The position numbers were made by a program, and so were the translations under genes. Under the pieces are notes generated by a model. That model did no database searches. It was not told the DNA's origin and saw only the letters and a list, made by a program, of their open reading frames with translations. A DNA stretch of 34,301 bases from Vibrio tasmaniensis 1F-187. GTDB lineage: Bacteria > Pseudomonadota > Gammaproteobacteria > Enterobacterales > Vibrionaceae. Shown here piece after piece: positions 26,517 to 34,301 of this stretch. Numbering within the stretch: the stretch's first letter is position 1; each line of letters begins with the position of its first letter. The DNA lies in contig NZ_AJZM02000206.1 in NCBI RefSeq assembly GCF_000272405.2, forward strand, positions 1 through 34,301, given 5' to 3'.

Positions 26517-27557
26517 TTAGTCTTCAGAAGAAGAGCTTCTTTCCAACGGTAGACACATGGTAAAGCATGCGCCGTCACCCTCTTCTGATATCAATTCCAG
26601 TCGACCTTCATGTGCTCGGCATACCATTTGTACAACCGCTAAACCTAGACCTGTGCCTTGAGAACGAGTGGTAAAGAAAGGTTCCATAATCTTACCTTGT
26701 AGTTCTTTAGGCACTCCGGGGCCACTGTCTTGCACTGATATCTTAAGTTCACCGTTTACGGGTCTAAAAAACACATCAATCTGCGATTTCTTGCCAGCAA
26801 TTTGAACCGCGTTCAAAACTAGGTTACTTAAAGCAGAAGCGATAGCATTGGCGTTGCCAAACATTTGAGTCTTTTCATCTTCAACTTCCTGACAATAATC
26901 AATCTGGTTGCTTTTTAACGCAGCCTCCACCATAGGATGAAACTCAATGATGAGTTCCGCGATGGTGAATGGCTTAACCACCTTGTTGTCGCCACCTTTG
27001 GCAAACAACAGCATGTCATTCACTTGTTTCTCTAGATCATGCAACCTATCCATCAGCTTAGATTGAAAACGCGTTTTTGTTGCCGGCGGCAAATTTGGCG
27101 CGGCAAGGTTTGATGCATACAGCATCGCACTAGAAAGCGGCGTGCGAACCTGATGGGCAAGCGAAGCGACCATTCTACCAAGTGAAGATAAGCGCTGAAG
27201 ATCGCTCACACGAGACTGAAGTAGGCGAGTTTCTGTCAGGTCTGTAATCAAAATAAGCTGACCTGTAGTCGAGGCTGAAATCGCTAAGCGCACTTTTCGC
27301 CCATTCTTCAATGAGATCTCATGCCCATCATCGTCCCTTGGTTCAAAGGCATTTTGTATTACCGAAAACCATTTCTCGCCAACCAGCTCAACCCCGAGAA
27401 TACGGTGTGCTTCAGGATTCGCTTCTCTCACTTCACCATGCGTATCTAACAAGATAACCCCCGCAGGCATAACATCGAGCACTTGCTTATAGCGCTCAAC
27501 CTGTTGCTCAACAGAATCTAGGTGTGATTGATTTTCTGGTTCGTTAGATAGGTGCAT
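26517..27557 (-). CDS. flrB: FlrB, sensor histidine kinase of the flagellar hierarchy
   Basis: From the ATG at 27557 the protein has 346 residues and no membrane segment, so it is cytoplasmic. A coiled coil and PAS domain (about 20-110) are followed by the H-box SLAHQVRTPLSSAM with its phospho-His (135 in this numbering) and a HATPase_c domain (NLVLNAVQIA, DSGPGVP, GTGLGLAVV). It phosphorylates FlrC. The frame extends to a TTG at 27575, but GAGG lies between the two starts and favours the ATG, though spacing is long (12). A terminator-like hairpin lies just upstream. Confidence 0.95.
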   Translation of the reverse strand: MHLSNEPENQSHLDSVEQQVERYKQVLDVMPAGVILLDTHGEVREANPEAHRILGVELVGEKWFSVIQNAFEPRDDDGHEISLKNGRKVRLAISASTTGQLILITDLTETRLLQSRVSDLQRLSSLGRMVASLAHQVRTPLSSAMLYASNLAAPNLPPATKTRFQSKLMDRLHDLEKQVNDMLLFAKGGDNKVVKPFTIAELIIEFHPMVEAALKSNQIDYCQEVEDEKTQMFGNANAIASALSNLVLNAVQIAGKKSQIDVFFRPVNGELKISVQDSGPGVPKELQGKIMEPFFTTRSQGTGLGLAVVQMVCRAHEGRLELISEEGDGACFTMCLPLERSSSSED

Positions 27558-27580
27558 GTCAAAAATTTGCCTCAAATACT

Positions 27581-27614
27581 AAAACAGCCTGACATGTACA
27601 ACACAAGTCAGGCT
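27581..27614 (-). terminator. Terminator-like hairpin between flrA and flrB
   Basis: Arms GTCAGGCT-type at 27607-27614 and 27586-27593 form a perfect 8-bp stem (AGCCTGAC/GTCAGGCT, 13-base loop), followed on the minus strand by GTTTT. It sits 24 bases before the flrB start codon. It could end the flrA transcript or act in the flrB leader. The loop is large and the U-tract short, so it is only moderately convincing. Confidence 0.6.
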
Positions 27615-27696
27615 ATTTGCTATATTTATCAAATAGTTAAGCAAGCAACAACTCGACTATGGTTTATCTGTTCGTTTAGCTAAAGTTGCCAAAAAA

Positions 27697-27728
27697 GCTA
27701 AAATGCTAAAATGCTAAAATGCTAAAGT
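27697..27728. repeat. 8-bp tandem repeat between flrA and flrB
   Basis: GCTAAAAT three times in a row, then GCTAAAGT (plus strand). A further GCTAAAGT stands at 27679-27686, with TGCCAAAAAA in between. The array lies in the 187-bp spacer where the flrB promoter would be expected, but I could not find a sigma-54 site there. Confidence 0.85.
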
Positions 27729-27762
27729 GTGTACTAGTTTTCGTTTTCATCGAAAATAGGCA

Positions 27763-29226
27763 CTAACGCTGCAAGTTATATTTACGCATTTTTTCGACCA
27801 GAGTGGTTCTGCGCATTCCAAGCATGTCAGCAGCGCGAGCAACAATACCGCCCTGAGCCTCCAACGCTTGATTGATCATATTCACTTCCATGTCAGCGAG
27901 CAGTTCTTTCAAGTTAACCCCTTCAGCGGGTAAATCTTGAGGTGCGTTCGCATTGTCAGCAAGCTCATCGTGCTGCTCAAAACTGAAGTCTTCTGAGAAC
28001 AAGTCAGAAAGAGCATCTCGCTCTTGCTCTTCCTCTGATACAAAATTATTAAACTCTGGCTGAAACTCTGGGATATCACTGTATCTATATTTAGTTGGTA
28101 GATGATTCACATCAACCAAGCTATTTGGATATAAAATAACCATTCGCTCAACTAAATTAGCTAACTCACGTACGTTGCCCGGCCAGCAATGCTCCATCAA
28201 AGAGTTGATTGCACGGGGAGTAAAACAGATTGGCATGCCACCTTCAGCTTCCATTCTGGTCATCAACTCCTGAAGCAATAGGGGAACATCTTCTTTTCGC
28301 TCCTGAAGCGATGGCATTTCAATTGGGAAAACGTTCAAGCGATAGTAAAGATCTTCACGGAACAAATCATCTTCGATCATGTTTTCAAGATTGCGGTGTG
28401 TTGCCGCAATCACTCGAACATCAGCTTGAATGGTACTATTGCCACCTACACGTTCAAAACTGCGTTCTTGTAAAACGCGAAGCAACTTAACTTGCATCGC
28501 CATTGGCATATCACCAATTTCATCAAGAAACAGTGTACCACCTTCAGCCAACTCAAAACGGCCTTTACGTGCGGTAATTGCACCAGTAAACGCGCCCTTC
28601 TCATGACCAAACAGTTCACTTTCGAGCAAATCTGGCGGTATAGCGCCACAGTTTACGGGAACGAAAGGTCCTGAACGACGTTTAGAATGATAGTGTACAT
28701 TACGTGCTACAACTTCTTTGCCCGTGCCTGACTCACCAAGAATCAGTACGTTTGCTTCAGTAGAAGAGACTTGTTCAATCAAGTGACGAACTTCTTGGAT
28801 ACCAACACTCTGCCCAACTAGACTACGAAAAAGCGTATTCTTACGCGCTGAAGGTACAATTTGAACGCCTTTACGGCCTAAGAAGTCTTTACAGTGTCTT
28901 AGTGCATCACTTAATTGCGGGTAGTTAAGAGGAAGTTCGAGTTCACCAACAAAGTTAGTAAGTTCGTCAACCGGGTAATCGTTTTTGCCAATCACCAGTA
29001 AAGGGATGTGATTAACATGAACAAGCTTTTCATTCAGTAATGCGAAGCCTTTGGCTTTAATTGAACCAATGATGCAACCGGCCCACTGTAGGGACCAGTC
29101 AACTTTGTGGGCTTGTTCAGAGCTGATTACTTCGCAGCTCTCTCCTACAAACTCTAATATTGTGCTTAAATTGTGACGATTTTGAGCGTTATCATCGACG
29201 ACAAGCAGTTTTGCCAAACCTTGCAT
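27763..29226 (-). CDS. flrA: FlrA, master sigma-54-dependent activator of flagellar genes
   Basis: FlrA of 487 residues, FleQ family. A degenerate receiver-like domain (1 to about 120) is followed by an AAA+ domain with Walker A GESGTGKE (164-171), GAFTGA (211-216) and Walker B LFLDEIG, and a C-terminal Fis helix-turn-helix ([19 protein letters not shown]). Arg134 and Arg175 match the c-di-GMP-binding Arg135/Arg176 reported for V. cholerae FlrA, so inhibition by c-di-GMP is likely. The gene stands alone: a terminator precedes it and a hairpin follows. No strong ribosome site or promoter was identified in the 120 bases upstream. Confidence 0.97.
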   Translation of the reverse strand: MQGLAKLLVVDDNAQNRHNLSTILEFVGESCEVISSEQAHKVDWSLQWAGCIIGSIKAKGFALLNEKLVHVNHIPLLVIGKNDYPVDELTNFVGELELPLNYPQLSDALRHCKDFLGRKGVQIVPSARKNTLFRSLVGQSVGIQEVRHLIEQVSSTEANVLILGESGTGKEVVARNVHYHSKRRSGPFVPVNCGAIPPDLLESELFGHEKGAFTGAITARKGRFELAEGGTLFLDEIGDMPMAMQVKLLRVLQERSFERVGGNSTIQADVRVIAATHRNLENMIEDDLFREDLYYRLNVFPIEMPSLQERKEDVPLLLQELMTRMEAEGGMPICFTPRAINSLMEHCWPGNVRELANLVERMVILYPNSLVDVNHLPTKYRYSDIPEFQPEFNNFVSEEEQERDALSDLFSEDFSFEQHDELADNANAPQDLPAEGVNLKELLADMEVNMINQALEAQGGIVARAADMLGMRRTTLVEKMRKYNLQR

Positions 29227-29346
29227 AAGTAGGAATTATTGCCTTTATTTTGGTGCGATGCGGAAATTGGTAAGCGACGTAAGAGACAAAACAGAGAAAA
29301 TATCAATGATTATGATCTACGTGGACAAATCTAGGAAACCAGCAAC

Positions 29347-29376
29347 GAAAAAAGCCATTAGGCTATCTAATGGCTT
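29347..29376 (-). terminator. Terminator after fliS
   Basis: A perfect 10-bp stem (AAGCCATTAG / CTAATGGCTT, 5-base loop) runs straight into six U residues on the minus strand. It lies 76 bases after the fliS stop codon and separates the filament genes from flrA. The rest of the 226-bp fliS-flrA spacer shows no gene and no promoter I can defend. Confidence 0.9.
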
Positions 29377-29452
29377 CTATTTTATTTGATTATAAAAATA
29401 AGGCAACCAAGCAATTCAGAGATATGCGATTGGTTTAAACTGGGATGTTTCT

Positions 29453-29863
29453 TTAAATACCAACATCCGCAGACGTTAAATTGTGATATTCATTCGGAAT
29501 TTGGTCCCAAGCGCTCTTAATTTCGCGGATAATATCGATAACATCATCAATTGGCTGAGGATCATTTTTGTGATTTGCAGCAGAAATTTGCGTGATCATA
29601 AACTCATAAAGTTGATCTAGATTTTTCGCAATGTCGCCACCATCAGACATTGATAGGCAACTACGTAGGCTAATAATGATATCTAGAGCCTTACTCAGTC
29701 GCTCACCTTTCACCGGGATGTTGCCCGCTTGCATTGCCGCTTTACCTTGAATTAAGCGCTCGATAGCACCAGCCATTAGCATCTGAACAATTTTATGCGG
29801 TGAGGCAGCTGTAAGCTGGCTATCCACTGATACCTTTTTATATGCCTGTAAAGAACCGCGCAT
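29453..29863 (-). CDS. fliS: FliS, flagellin export chaperone
   Basis: FliS of 136 residues, an all-helical protein of normal length with the N-terminal YKKVSVDSQLTAASPHKIVQMLM block and KGERLSKALDIIISLRSCL. It binds the C-terminal helices of flagellin, keeps it unfolded and presents it to FlhA. It lies 12 bases after flaI and is the last gene before the terminator at 29347-29376. Confidence 0.96.
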   Translation of the reverse strand: MRGSLQAYKKVSVDSQLTAASPHKIVQMLMAGAIERLIQGKAAMQAGNIPVKGERLSKALDIIISLRSCLSMSDGGDIAKNLDQLYEFMITQISAANHKNDPQPIDDVIDIIREIKSAWDQIPNEYHNLTSADVGI

Positions 29864-29875
29864 AGTAAACCTCTT

Positions 29876-30181
29876 CTATAAAAACTTTTTGTATTGTTGA
29901 ACTGATTTGGCAGCATGTCGGTATTTATGTAAGTTTTTACCTACTAGACCAGTCTCAGACTGCATCAGTTCGACCAATTGTCTTGTTCTCGAAATGGCTT
30001 CAAACCACTCGGAGCTTTGCTTAACGTCGGGATATGAATCGATTAATTGAAGCACGTTTTGCAATAACTGTTCTCTGTTATCGACAAGATGCACGATTTC
30101 TTCAGCATTAATTTCACTAAATTCGAGCTTAGACATAATTAATTGATCGAGCTCACAAAGCTCTTGAAGCAGTTTGCTCAT
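29876..30181 (-). CDS. flaI: FlaI, small FliT-like export chaperone
   Basis: A 101-residue helical protein rich in Leu, Glu and Gln, without membrane segments. It sits between fliD and fliS, the place of FlaI/FliT in Vibrio. FliT-type proteins chaperone the cap protein FliD. Sequence similarity in this family is low, so the call depends mostly on gene order, length and helical character. It starts 3 bases after the fliD stop, with the ribosome site inside fliD. Confidence 0.8.
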   Translation of the reverse strand: MSKLLQELCELDQLIMSKLEFSEINAEEIVHLVDNREQLLQNVLQLIDSYPDVKQSSEWFEAISRTRQLVELMQSETGLVGKNLHKYRHAAKSVQQYKKFL

Positions 30182-30184
30182 CTA

Positions 30185-32239
30185 TTAGCCCATTGCACTC
30201 ATCATGCTGCCTAACTGAGATTGCATCTTGCTGGTCGCATCCTGCATAGCAGTGAACTTGGAGTGCGTGCGATTCTGCAGGCTATCCATACGGCGATCGA
30301 GTGCGACTTGGTCATCAACCAACCGATAGTTTTGTTCGACCAAGCTCTTCTCTCTCGTACGGATAGAACCGGTAACACCCGTGATCCCTTGAATCGCATC
30401 TTCGACTTTTTTAGCGAAGCCATTGTTACCACCAAAGAACTCACCCAACTTATCAAAGTGATTGTTGAGTTGACGGTCAAGCATATCGTAATTGATTTCT
30501 AGCGAGCCTTGTCTTGTGGTGGTGATGCCAAATTCAGTCAAAGACTTTAGATTGTCTGGCGCGTCTTCAATACTTGATGAGAACACACCTTTCAATCGTG
30601 AATCTGCACTGCGTACTGTACTGTCGCCAGAGAGAGGGCCTTTTTGACCAGTCAGTGGATCGACACCCGCTAAGTCTTTAGATACTTGGTAAAACTGATT
30701 ATAAGAGTTAACAAAAGCTTCAATATCTTCACGAACACGATTACGGTCGTACTCAACACCAATCTCTGCTGGCGGCTTATCTTTAGGGGTTTTACCTTTA
30801 ACCGTAATATCAATACCTTCAACGGCATCTTCAATCACATTGTTATTGCTAGAGAGCTGAGCAATGCCGTCTAGAACAACCATAGAATTTTGTCCTGCTT
30901 GCACTTCAGTCATACCGCTGTATTGGTCAAAAGACTGTTGAGCTACCGCAAGGTCAGCTTGAGCTTTATCAACCTTCTCTAAGTGTGCTCGCTCTGCTGG
31001 AGATAATTTAGCTCTCTCTAATTGCTGAGCCTGTAGTGGGGTTAGTTCACCCCTTTCAACTCTCTTCGCTAACTCAGAACGTTCATCAACCAATTTACTT
31101 TCTATTCTGGCTTTCTCGGCATCGAGTTTCTGCTGCGCTTCTTTGGGAGTAACATAAGAATCCGTCAACGTACCAGCGGCAGTATTTGACCACCCTGGAA
31201 TATCAGCGGCTTTCTCTATGGCTTTTTCGTCAAGCTCAAGTTCAGGCCTAAAAAAAGAATCGAGTAATGTACCTGAAGCGGTATTGTTCCACCCAGGGAT
31301 TGTATCTTCTGGCATCCCTGAAGCCGCTAAAGCTGCCGCATCTAGCGCCTTCTGACCAGCCATTGCCGCAGCTTGACCATAAGTTAAATTGTCACGGTCA
31401 AACTCAGCGAAAGGATCTTCGGGTTCAACGACGGGTTCCGATTTTCTTTCATAAATAGGATTACCGTTTACATCAAATATAGTGTTTCCGTTAGCGTCTC
31501 GCAGAGGAACAGCGAAGCCGTCTGGAATAGGGTTACCGTCGGCATCCAATTTGGGAGGAGCATCAGCCAAGACGCCTTGCGCTACTGAGCGAGCATCTTC
31601 TAAGGCTTTCAGTCTTTCCGATAGGGTTTTATATTCTAATTTTTTTAGAGGGTTGTTATCTTCAGAGTCAACGTGGAGTTTTATTTGATTGTCTTCACCA
31701 GACATATTTGAAGCGAGGACTAACCGTGGTCCTTCTTTATCATTAATAATAGAAGCTCGAACACCCGGATTATCCCCGGCACTGTTAATTGCTCTAACAA
31801 CATCACGCAGTTTTGAGTTAGCACTAACTTGTGTCTCGAAGCTCTCTTTACCAAGCGAAACCTGCAGCTTACCAGGGCCAAATTTCATGTCCTCTGATAG
31901 TACATCAGAAGCCACTTTATGGCTCTGGGCAAGCTGCAACACATCGATAGCATATTTGCCAGCGATCGCTTCGGTAGTCGCGGTTGCAGAGACAAGACCT
32001 TCATCAGAGCTTTCTACTGTTCGTACAGCAAAAGCTTTATCCTGGCGAAAGCTTGTCATCAGATTTTTCATCGAATCAAGGGACTCTCTGAGTCTTCCAT
32101 AGGCACTAATGCTGGTGTCGATTCGCGTTCGTTCATTGTTGATTTGTTGCTGTTTAGGCACACGCTCCGAATCAACAATTTTGCTGACCATGGAATTGAT
32201 ATCCATGCCAGACGAAATCCCCATTGGGCCAAAACTCAT
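30185..32239 (-). CDS. fliD: FliD, filament cap protein (HAP2) with long insertion
   Basis: FliD of 684 residues, about 215 longer than E. coli FliD. The N-terminal coiled-coil region and ISSGMDINSMVSKIVDSER (9-27) and the C-terminal helix (about 625-680) are canonical. Residues about 205-450 are an insertion: three DANGN-like short repeats (232, 248, 256), an acidic Pro-rich stretch, two copies of IPGW(N/S)NTA(S/A)GTL(L/T)DS(F/Y) (314-329, 347-362), and a long charged helix (365-435). No frameshift is seen. The cap folds flagellin at the filament tip. GAGGTGG precedes the ATG, 22 bases after flaG. Confidence 0.94.
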   Translation of the reverse strand: MSFGPMGISSGMDINSMVSKIVDSERVPKQQQINNERTRIDTSISAYGRLRESLDSMKNLMTSFRQDKAFAVRTVESSDEGLVSATATTEAIAGKYAIDVLQLAQSHKVASDVLSEDMKFGPGKLQVSLGKESFETQVSANSKLRDVVRAINSAGDNPGVRASIINDKEGPRLVLASNMSGEDNQIKLHVDSEDNNPLKKLEYKTLSERLKALEDARSVAQGVLADAPPKLDADGNPIPDGFAVPLRDANGNTIFDVNGNPIYERKSEPVVEPEDPFAEFDRDNLTYGQAAAMAGQKALDAAALAASGMPEDTIPGWNNTASGTLLDSFFRPELELDEKAIEKAADIPGWSNTAAGTLTDSYVTPKEAQQKLDAEKARIESKLVDERSELAKRVERGELTPLQAQQLERAKLSPAERAHLEKVDKAQADLAVAQQSFDQYSGMTEVQAGQNSMVVLDGIAQLSSNNNVIEDAVEGIDITVKGKTPKDKPPAEIGVEYDRNRVREDIEAFVNSYNQFYQVSKDLAGVDPLTGQKGPLSGDSTVRSADSRLKGVFSSSIEDAPDNLKSLTEFGITTTRQGSLEINYDMLDRQLNNHFDKLGEFFGGNNGFAKKVEDAIQGITGVTGSIRTREKSLVEQNYRLVDDQVALDRRMDSLQNRTHSKFTAMQDATSKMQSQLGSMMSAMG

Positions 32240-32261
32240 TAAACCACCTCAATAATACGAC

Positions 32262-32687
32262 TTAAACCTTAGCCTCCAATATTCCACTATTCGAGGTTTG
32301 GGCTGCTAGGCGCCTTAGAATTTCGAGCATTTCTTCATCGGGAATTTGGCGAATAATATCGCCCGTTGTGGTCTCATAAATGGTAACCACATCTCTCCCA
32401 GTCTCTTCATCAACCTTAAAAGCAACACCCTTGTTGAGAGAAGATATAAATTCGTTTACCTTCTCCACCATTTTGACTCGCTCCGCATCATTTAACTCTT
32501 GTCTATGTTGAGCTAATTTAATCGCCGCTTCGGTAGCCATCTCTTTCGATTTTTCTACCTTGTCATAAGATGTTGTTTCTTTCGGTTGTAAAGTACTCGA
32601 CGCACTACTACCTTTATCGCTTGCAAATTTAATGCCATTAGGTGAGCCATAAGGCTGGATGTTCGATGCGTTAGATAATATTTCCAT
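32262..32687 (-). CDS. flaG: FlaG family protein
   Basis: FlaG of 141 residues. The N-terminal half is polar and variable; the C-terminal half has the family block INEFISSLNKGVAFKVDEETGRDVVTIYETTTGDIIRQIPDEEMLEI. FlaG is linked to filament length in several bacteria, but its mechanism is not known. A GGGAGAG ribosome site precedes the ATG. It lies 81 bases after the flagellin gene, with hairpins in between, and heads the fliD-flaI-fliS run. Confidence 0.93.
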   Translation of the reverse strand: MEILSNASNIQPYGSPNGIKFASDKGSSASSTLQPKETTSYDKVEKSKEMATEAAIKLAQHRQELNDAERVKMVEKVNEFISSLNKGVAFKVDEETGRDVVTIYETTTGDIIRQIPDEEMLEILRRLAAQTSNSGILEAKV

Positions 32688-32720
32688 AACACTCTCCCTC
32701 CCAACTTTATGAGCCTAACA

Positions 32721-32768
32721 GTAAAACTCCACCTACAGTAGAGTTTACCGTTACTTACTGAAGTAAGT
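32721..32768 (-). terminator. Weak hairpins after flagellin (possible attenuator)
   Basis: Two small stems follow the flagellin stop codon: ACTTAC-TGAA-GTAAGT (32753-32768) and a bulged stem GTAAACTC/GAGTTTTAC (32721-32748), the second ending with only four U residues. They may reduce readthrough from the flagellin promoter into flaG. No separate flaG promoter was recognised. Confidence 0.4.
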
Positions 32769-33947
32769 TTAGCCCAATAAGCTTAAAGCTGCTGATGGTG
32801 ATTGTTTTGCTTGAGCTAAAATAGAAGTACTCGCTTGTTGTAAGATTTGAGACTTCGTCATTGCCGTTGTTTCTTTTGCGTAATCAGTATCTTTGATTCG
32901 GCTCTTAGACGCATTAACGTTTTCGTTAATATTTTCTAAGTTGCTGATTGCGTGGTCAAAACGGTTTTGGAATGCACCAAGAGAGGCACGATTACTGTCT
33001 ACTGCCTTTAAGGCACCGTCAATAATAGATACAGCGTTGTTTGAACCTGCAACAGAAGTTACATCAATGTCGTTAACAGTAACATCCGTTACAATAGCCT
33101 TGCTGCTGCCAGGAATCTCTTTACCTTCTGCATCTTTACCAGAGCCAAGACCTAGCTCTTCAGCAAGAGAGCCGCCAAACTCAACATTACCATCAACTTT
33201 TTGGCTTGAAGCGAAGAGTTGCAATTTACCGCCTTCACCTACCGAAGCTTGAACATCCGGGCTTTGACCGTTTAGGTAAGTGGCAAGTTCTTCCATGTCA
33301 TTACCTTTTTTCGCAGTAATCGACAGATCTTGAACGTCACCAAACTGATCTTGGTACTTCATCGTTAGGACAGAATCTTCACCTACGCGCCAAGACGTAT
33401 CTTTCCCCTCAGCAACGCTATAACTCTTACCGCCCATCGCTTCAGTATCGGTACGCATATTATTCATTGTCAGCATTACTGCTTCACCAGAATCTGCACC
33501 AATTTGGAAAGATTGACTACCGAAAGTTCCGTTCAAAAGCTTATTACCACCAAAAGAGGTCGTTTCAGCGATACGGTTAAGCTCAGTGTTTAGAGCAGAG
33601 ACTTCTTCTTGAATTGCAACACGTTCAGATTTCGTGTTTGAACCATTTGAAGATTGAAGAGAAAGGTCACGCATTCGTTGCAGGATATTGGTTGACTCAT
33701 TCATTGCACCTTCAGCTGTCTGTGCAATAGAGATACCATCGTTCGCGTTTTTTACAGCCATATCTAGGCCACGACTTTGCGACGTTAAGCGGTTAGAGAT
33801 TTGTAGGCCTGCAGCATCATCTTTTGCGCTATTGATTTTATAGCCAGAAGACAAACGCTCCATTGATTTTTGAGTACCTTCAGCCGCACTATTTAGGTAG
33901 CGCTGAGCCGTCATTGCAGACACATTTGTGCTTACATTAATCGCCAT
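32769..33947 (-). CDS. Polar flagellin
   Basis: Flagellin of 392 residues. The N-terminal D0/D1 region (1 to about 165, [19 protein letters not shown] and [14 protein letters not shown]) and C-terminal D1/D0 region (about 300-392, [22 protein letters not shown], ending LSLLG) are conserved; the middle 130 residues are variable. It has no cysteine. Vibrio genomes carry five or six flagellin genes; the one next to flaG is called flaA or flaB depending on species, so no symbol is given. AGGAGAT before the ATG is a strong ribosome site. A sigma-28 promoter lies upstream. Confidence 0.96.
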   Translation of the reverse strand: MAINVSTNVSAMTAQRYLNSAAEGTQKSMERLSSGYKINSAKDDAAGLQISNRLTSQSRGLDMAVKNANDGISIAQTAEGAMNESTNILQRMRDLSLQSSNGSNTKSERVAIQEEVSALNTELNRIAETTSFGGNKLLNGTFGSQSFQIGADSGEAVMLTMNNMRTDTEAMGGKSYSVAEGKDTSWRVGEDSVLTMKYQDQFGDVQDLSITAKKGNDMEELATYLNGQSPDVQASVGEGGKLQLFASSQKVDGNVEFGGSLAEELGLGSGKDAEGKEIPGSSKAIVTDVTVNDIDVTSVAGSNNAVSIIDGALKAVDSNRASLGAFQNRFDHAISNLENINENVNASKSRIKDTDYAKETTAMTKSQILQQASTSILAQAKQSPSAALSLLG

Positions 33948-34077
33948 AGTTGATCTCCTTTAGGCATTTTTTCATGCACTTATGTGACTCTCACCTCACA
34001 AAAACACATGTTATTTTGTTTTATATACCAGTGTCTCTCTCACCTTACATTGGTACATATCATTTCTCTCAATCCCT

Positions 34078-34104
34078 TTAACGGCCCCTTAACTAGAAGC
34101 TTTA
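34078..34104 (-). promoter_or_regulatory. FliA (sigma-28) promoter of the flagellin gene
   Basis: The minus strand has TAAA (34104-34101), 15 bases, then GCCGTTAA (34085-34078). This matches TAAA-N15-GCCGATAA with one mismatch and exact spacing. Transcription would start near 34070, about 120 bases before the start codon. Confidence 0.85.
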
Positions 34105-34285
34105 ATAAAAAATGCATTTTTTTTCGTATTATTTTCAATGTTAAAAAAAACGCGAAGTAGATCATCATTTCCCGACTCGGTCATTCCCTACTGTGAGGAA
34201 CGAACGTGATAGAGGATCTCGCTTTTTCTTCTATCAACCAACATTGCACTTTTTCCAAATTCACCCTAGCCAAATAGCAGGCAAT

Positions 34286-34301
34286 AAAAAACCCAGCCGA
34301 A
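34286..34301 (-). terminator. Right arm of an upstream terminator (truncated)
   Basis: The minus strand enters the window as TTCGGCTGGGTTTTTT, the typical descending arm and U-tract of an intrinsic terminator. The other arm would be outside the window, probably behind another flagellin gene. Confidence 0.5.

Larger units (their letters stand above)
33948..34301. other. Upstream region of the flagellin gene
   Basis: A 354-bp stretch up to the window end without a gene. It contains a 5' leader of about 120 bases, the sigma-28 promoter (34078-34104), an AT-rich zone (34105-34150), about 130 unremarkable bases, and the tail of a terminator at the window edge. Confidence 0.75.

Noticed and set aside
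27738..27760. TTTTC-ATC-GAAAA hairpin just after flrA
   Set aside because: AT-rich stem of five base pairs; not credible as a terminator compared with the hairpin at 27581-27614.
31689..32102. Plus-strand open frame of 137 codons opposite fliD, and similar plus-strand frames opposite cheA, fliI, flhB and fliR
   Set aside because: They lie wholly opposite well-recognised genes, show no known motifs and have no fitting ribosome sites or operon context; shadows of the coding strand.
34276..34301. Sigma-54-like pattern TGGGTTTTTTATTGCC near the window edge
   Set aside because: GG and GC are correctly spaced, but the match sits on a terminator arm and U-tract (TTCGGCTGGG then TTTTTT), which explains it better.

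Overview
The window is a nearly gapless polar-flagellum and chemotaxis locus of a Gammaproteobacterium, almost certainly a Vibrio. Signs are the FlrA/FlrB/FlrC hierarchy, the flaG-fliD-flaI-fliS order next to a flagellin gene, the FlhF/FlhG polar positioning pair, and the ParC/ParP chemotaxis-array positioning pair after cheB. flhB and flhA are adjacent here, whereas in V. cholerae, as I recall, they lie far apart; this suggests a non-cholerae Vibrio. The species cannot be fixed from the sequence. All convincing genes lie on the minus strand, so the text follows transcription from high to low coordinates.

Region 1 (34301-29347): tail of an upstream terminator, a FliA (sigma-28) promoter, a flagellin, flaG, the filament cap fliD (with a large insertion), and the chaperone genes flaI and fliS, closed by a strong terminator. 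Region 2 (29226-25074): the regulators flrA, then flrB-flrC, separated by a spacer with an 8-bp tandem repeat and a terminator-like hairpin. Region 3 (25011-19115): an excellent sigma-54 promoter, then fliE-fliF-fliG, a terminator-like hairpin, and fliH-fliI-fliJ (MS ring, switch, export ATPase). Region 4 (19058-11174): a candidate sigma-54 promoter, then fliK-fliL-fliM-fliN-fliO-fliP-fliQ-fliR-flhB (hook length, switch, export gate), with tandem repeats between fliK and fliL. Region 5 (11173-1): a 345-bp spacer with a sigma-54 promoter and about ten degenerate 15-bp repeats in the predicted leader of flhA, then flhA-flhF-flhG-fliA-cheY-cheZ-cheA-cheB-parC and the 5' end of parP, cut by the window edge.

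The products fit one programme. FlrA with sigma-54 starts the cascade, and FlrB/FlrC fires the hook-basal body genes. FliA then drives flagellin expression. FlhF/FlhG set place and number of flagella, and ParC/ParP place the chemotaxis array at the same pole. I found no undescribed multigene system. The least explained material is the non-coding tandem repeats in three spacers, the hairpin splitting fliG from fliH, the repeated helix motif in the CheA linker, the duplicated motif in the FliD insertion and the glycine ladder of FliH. Plus-strand open frames are shadows of these genes.
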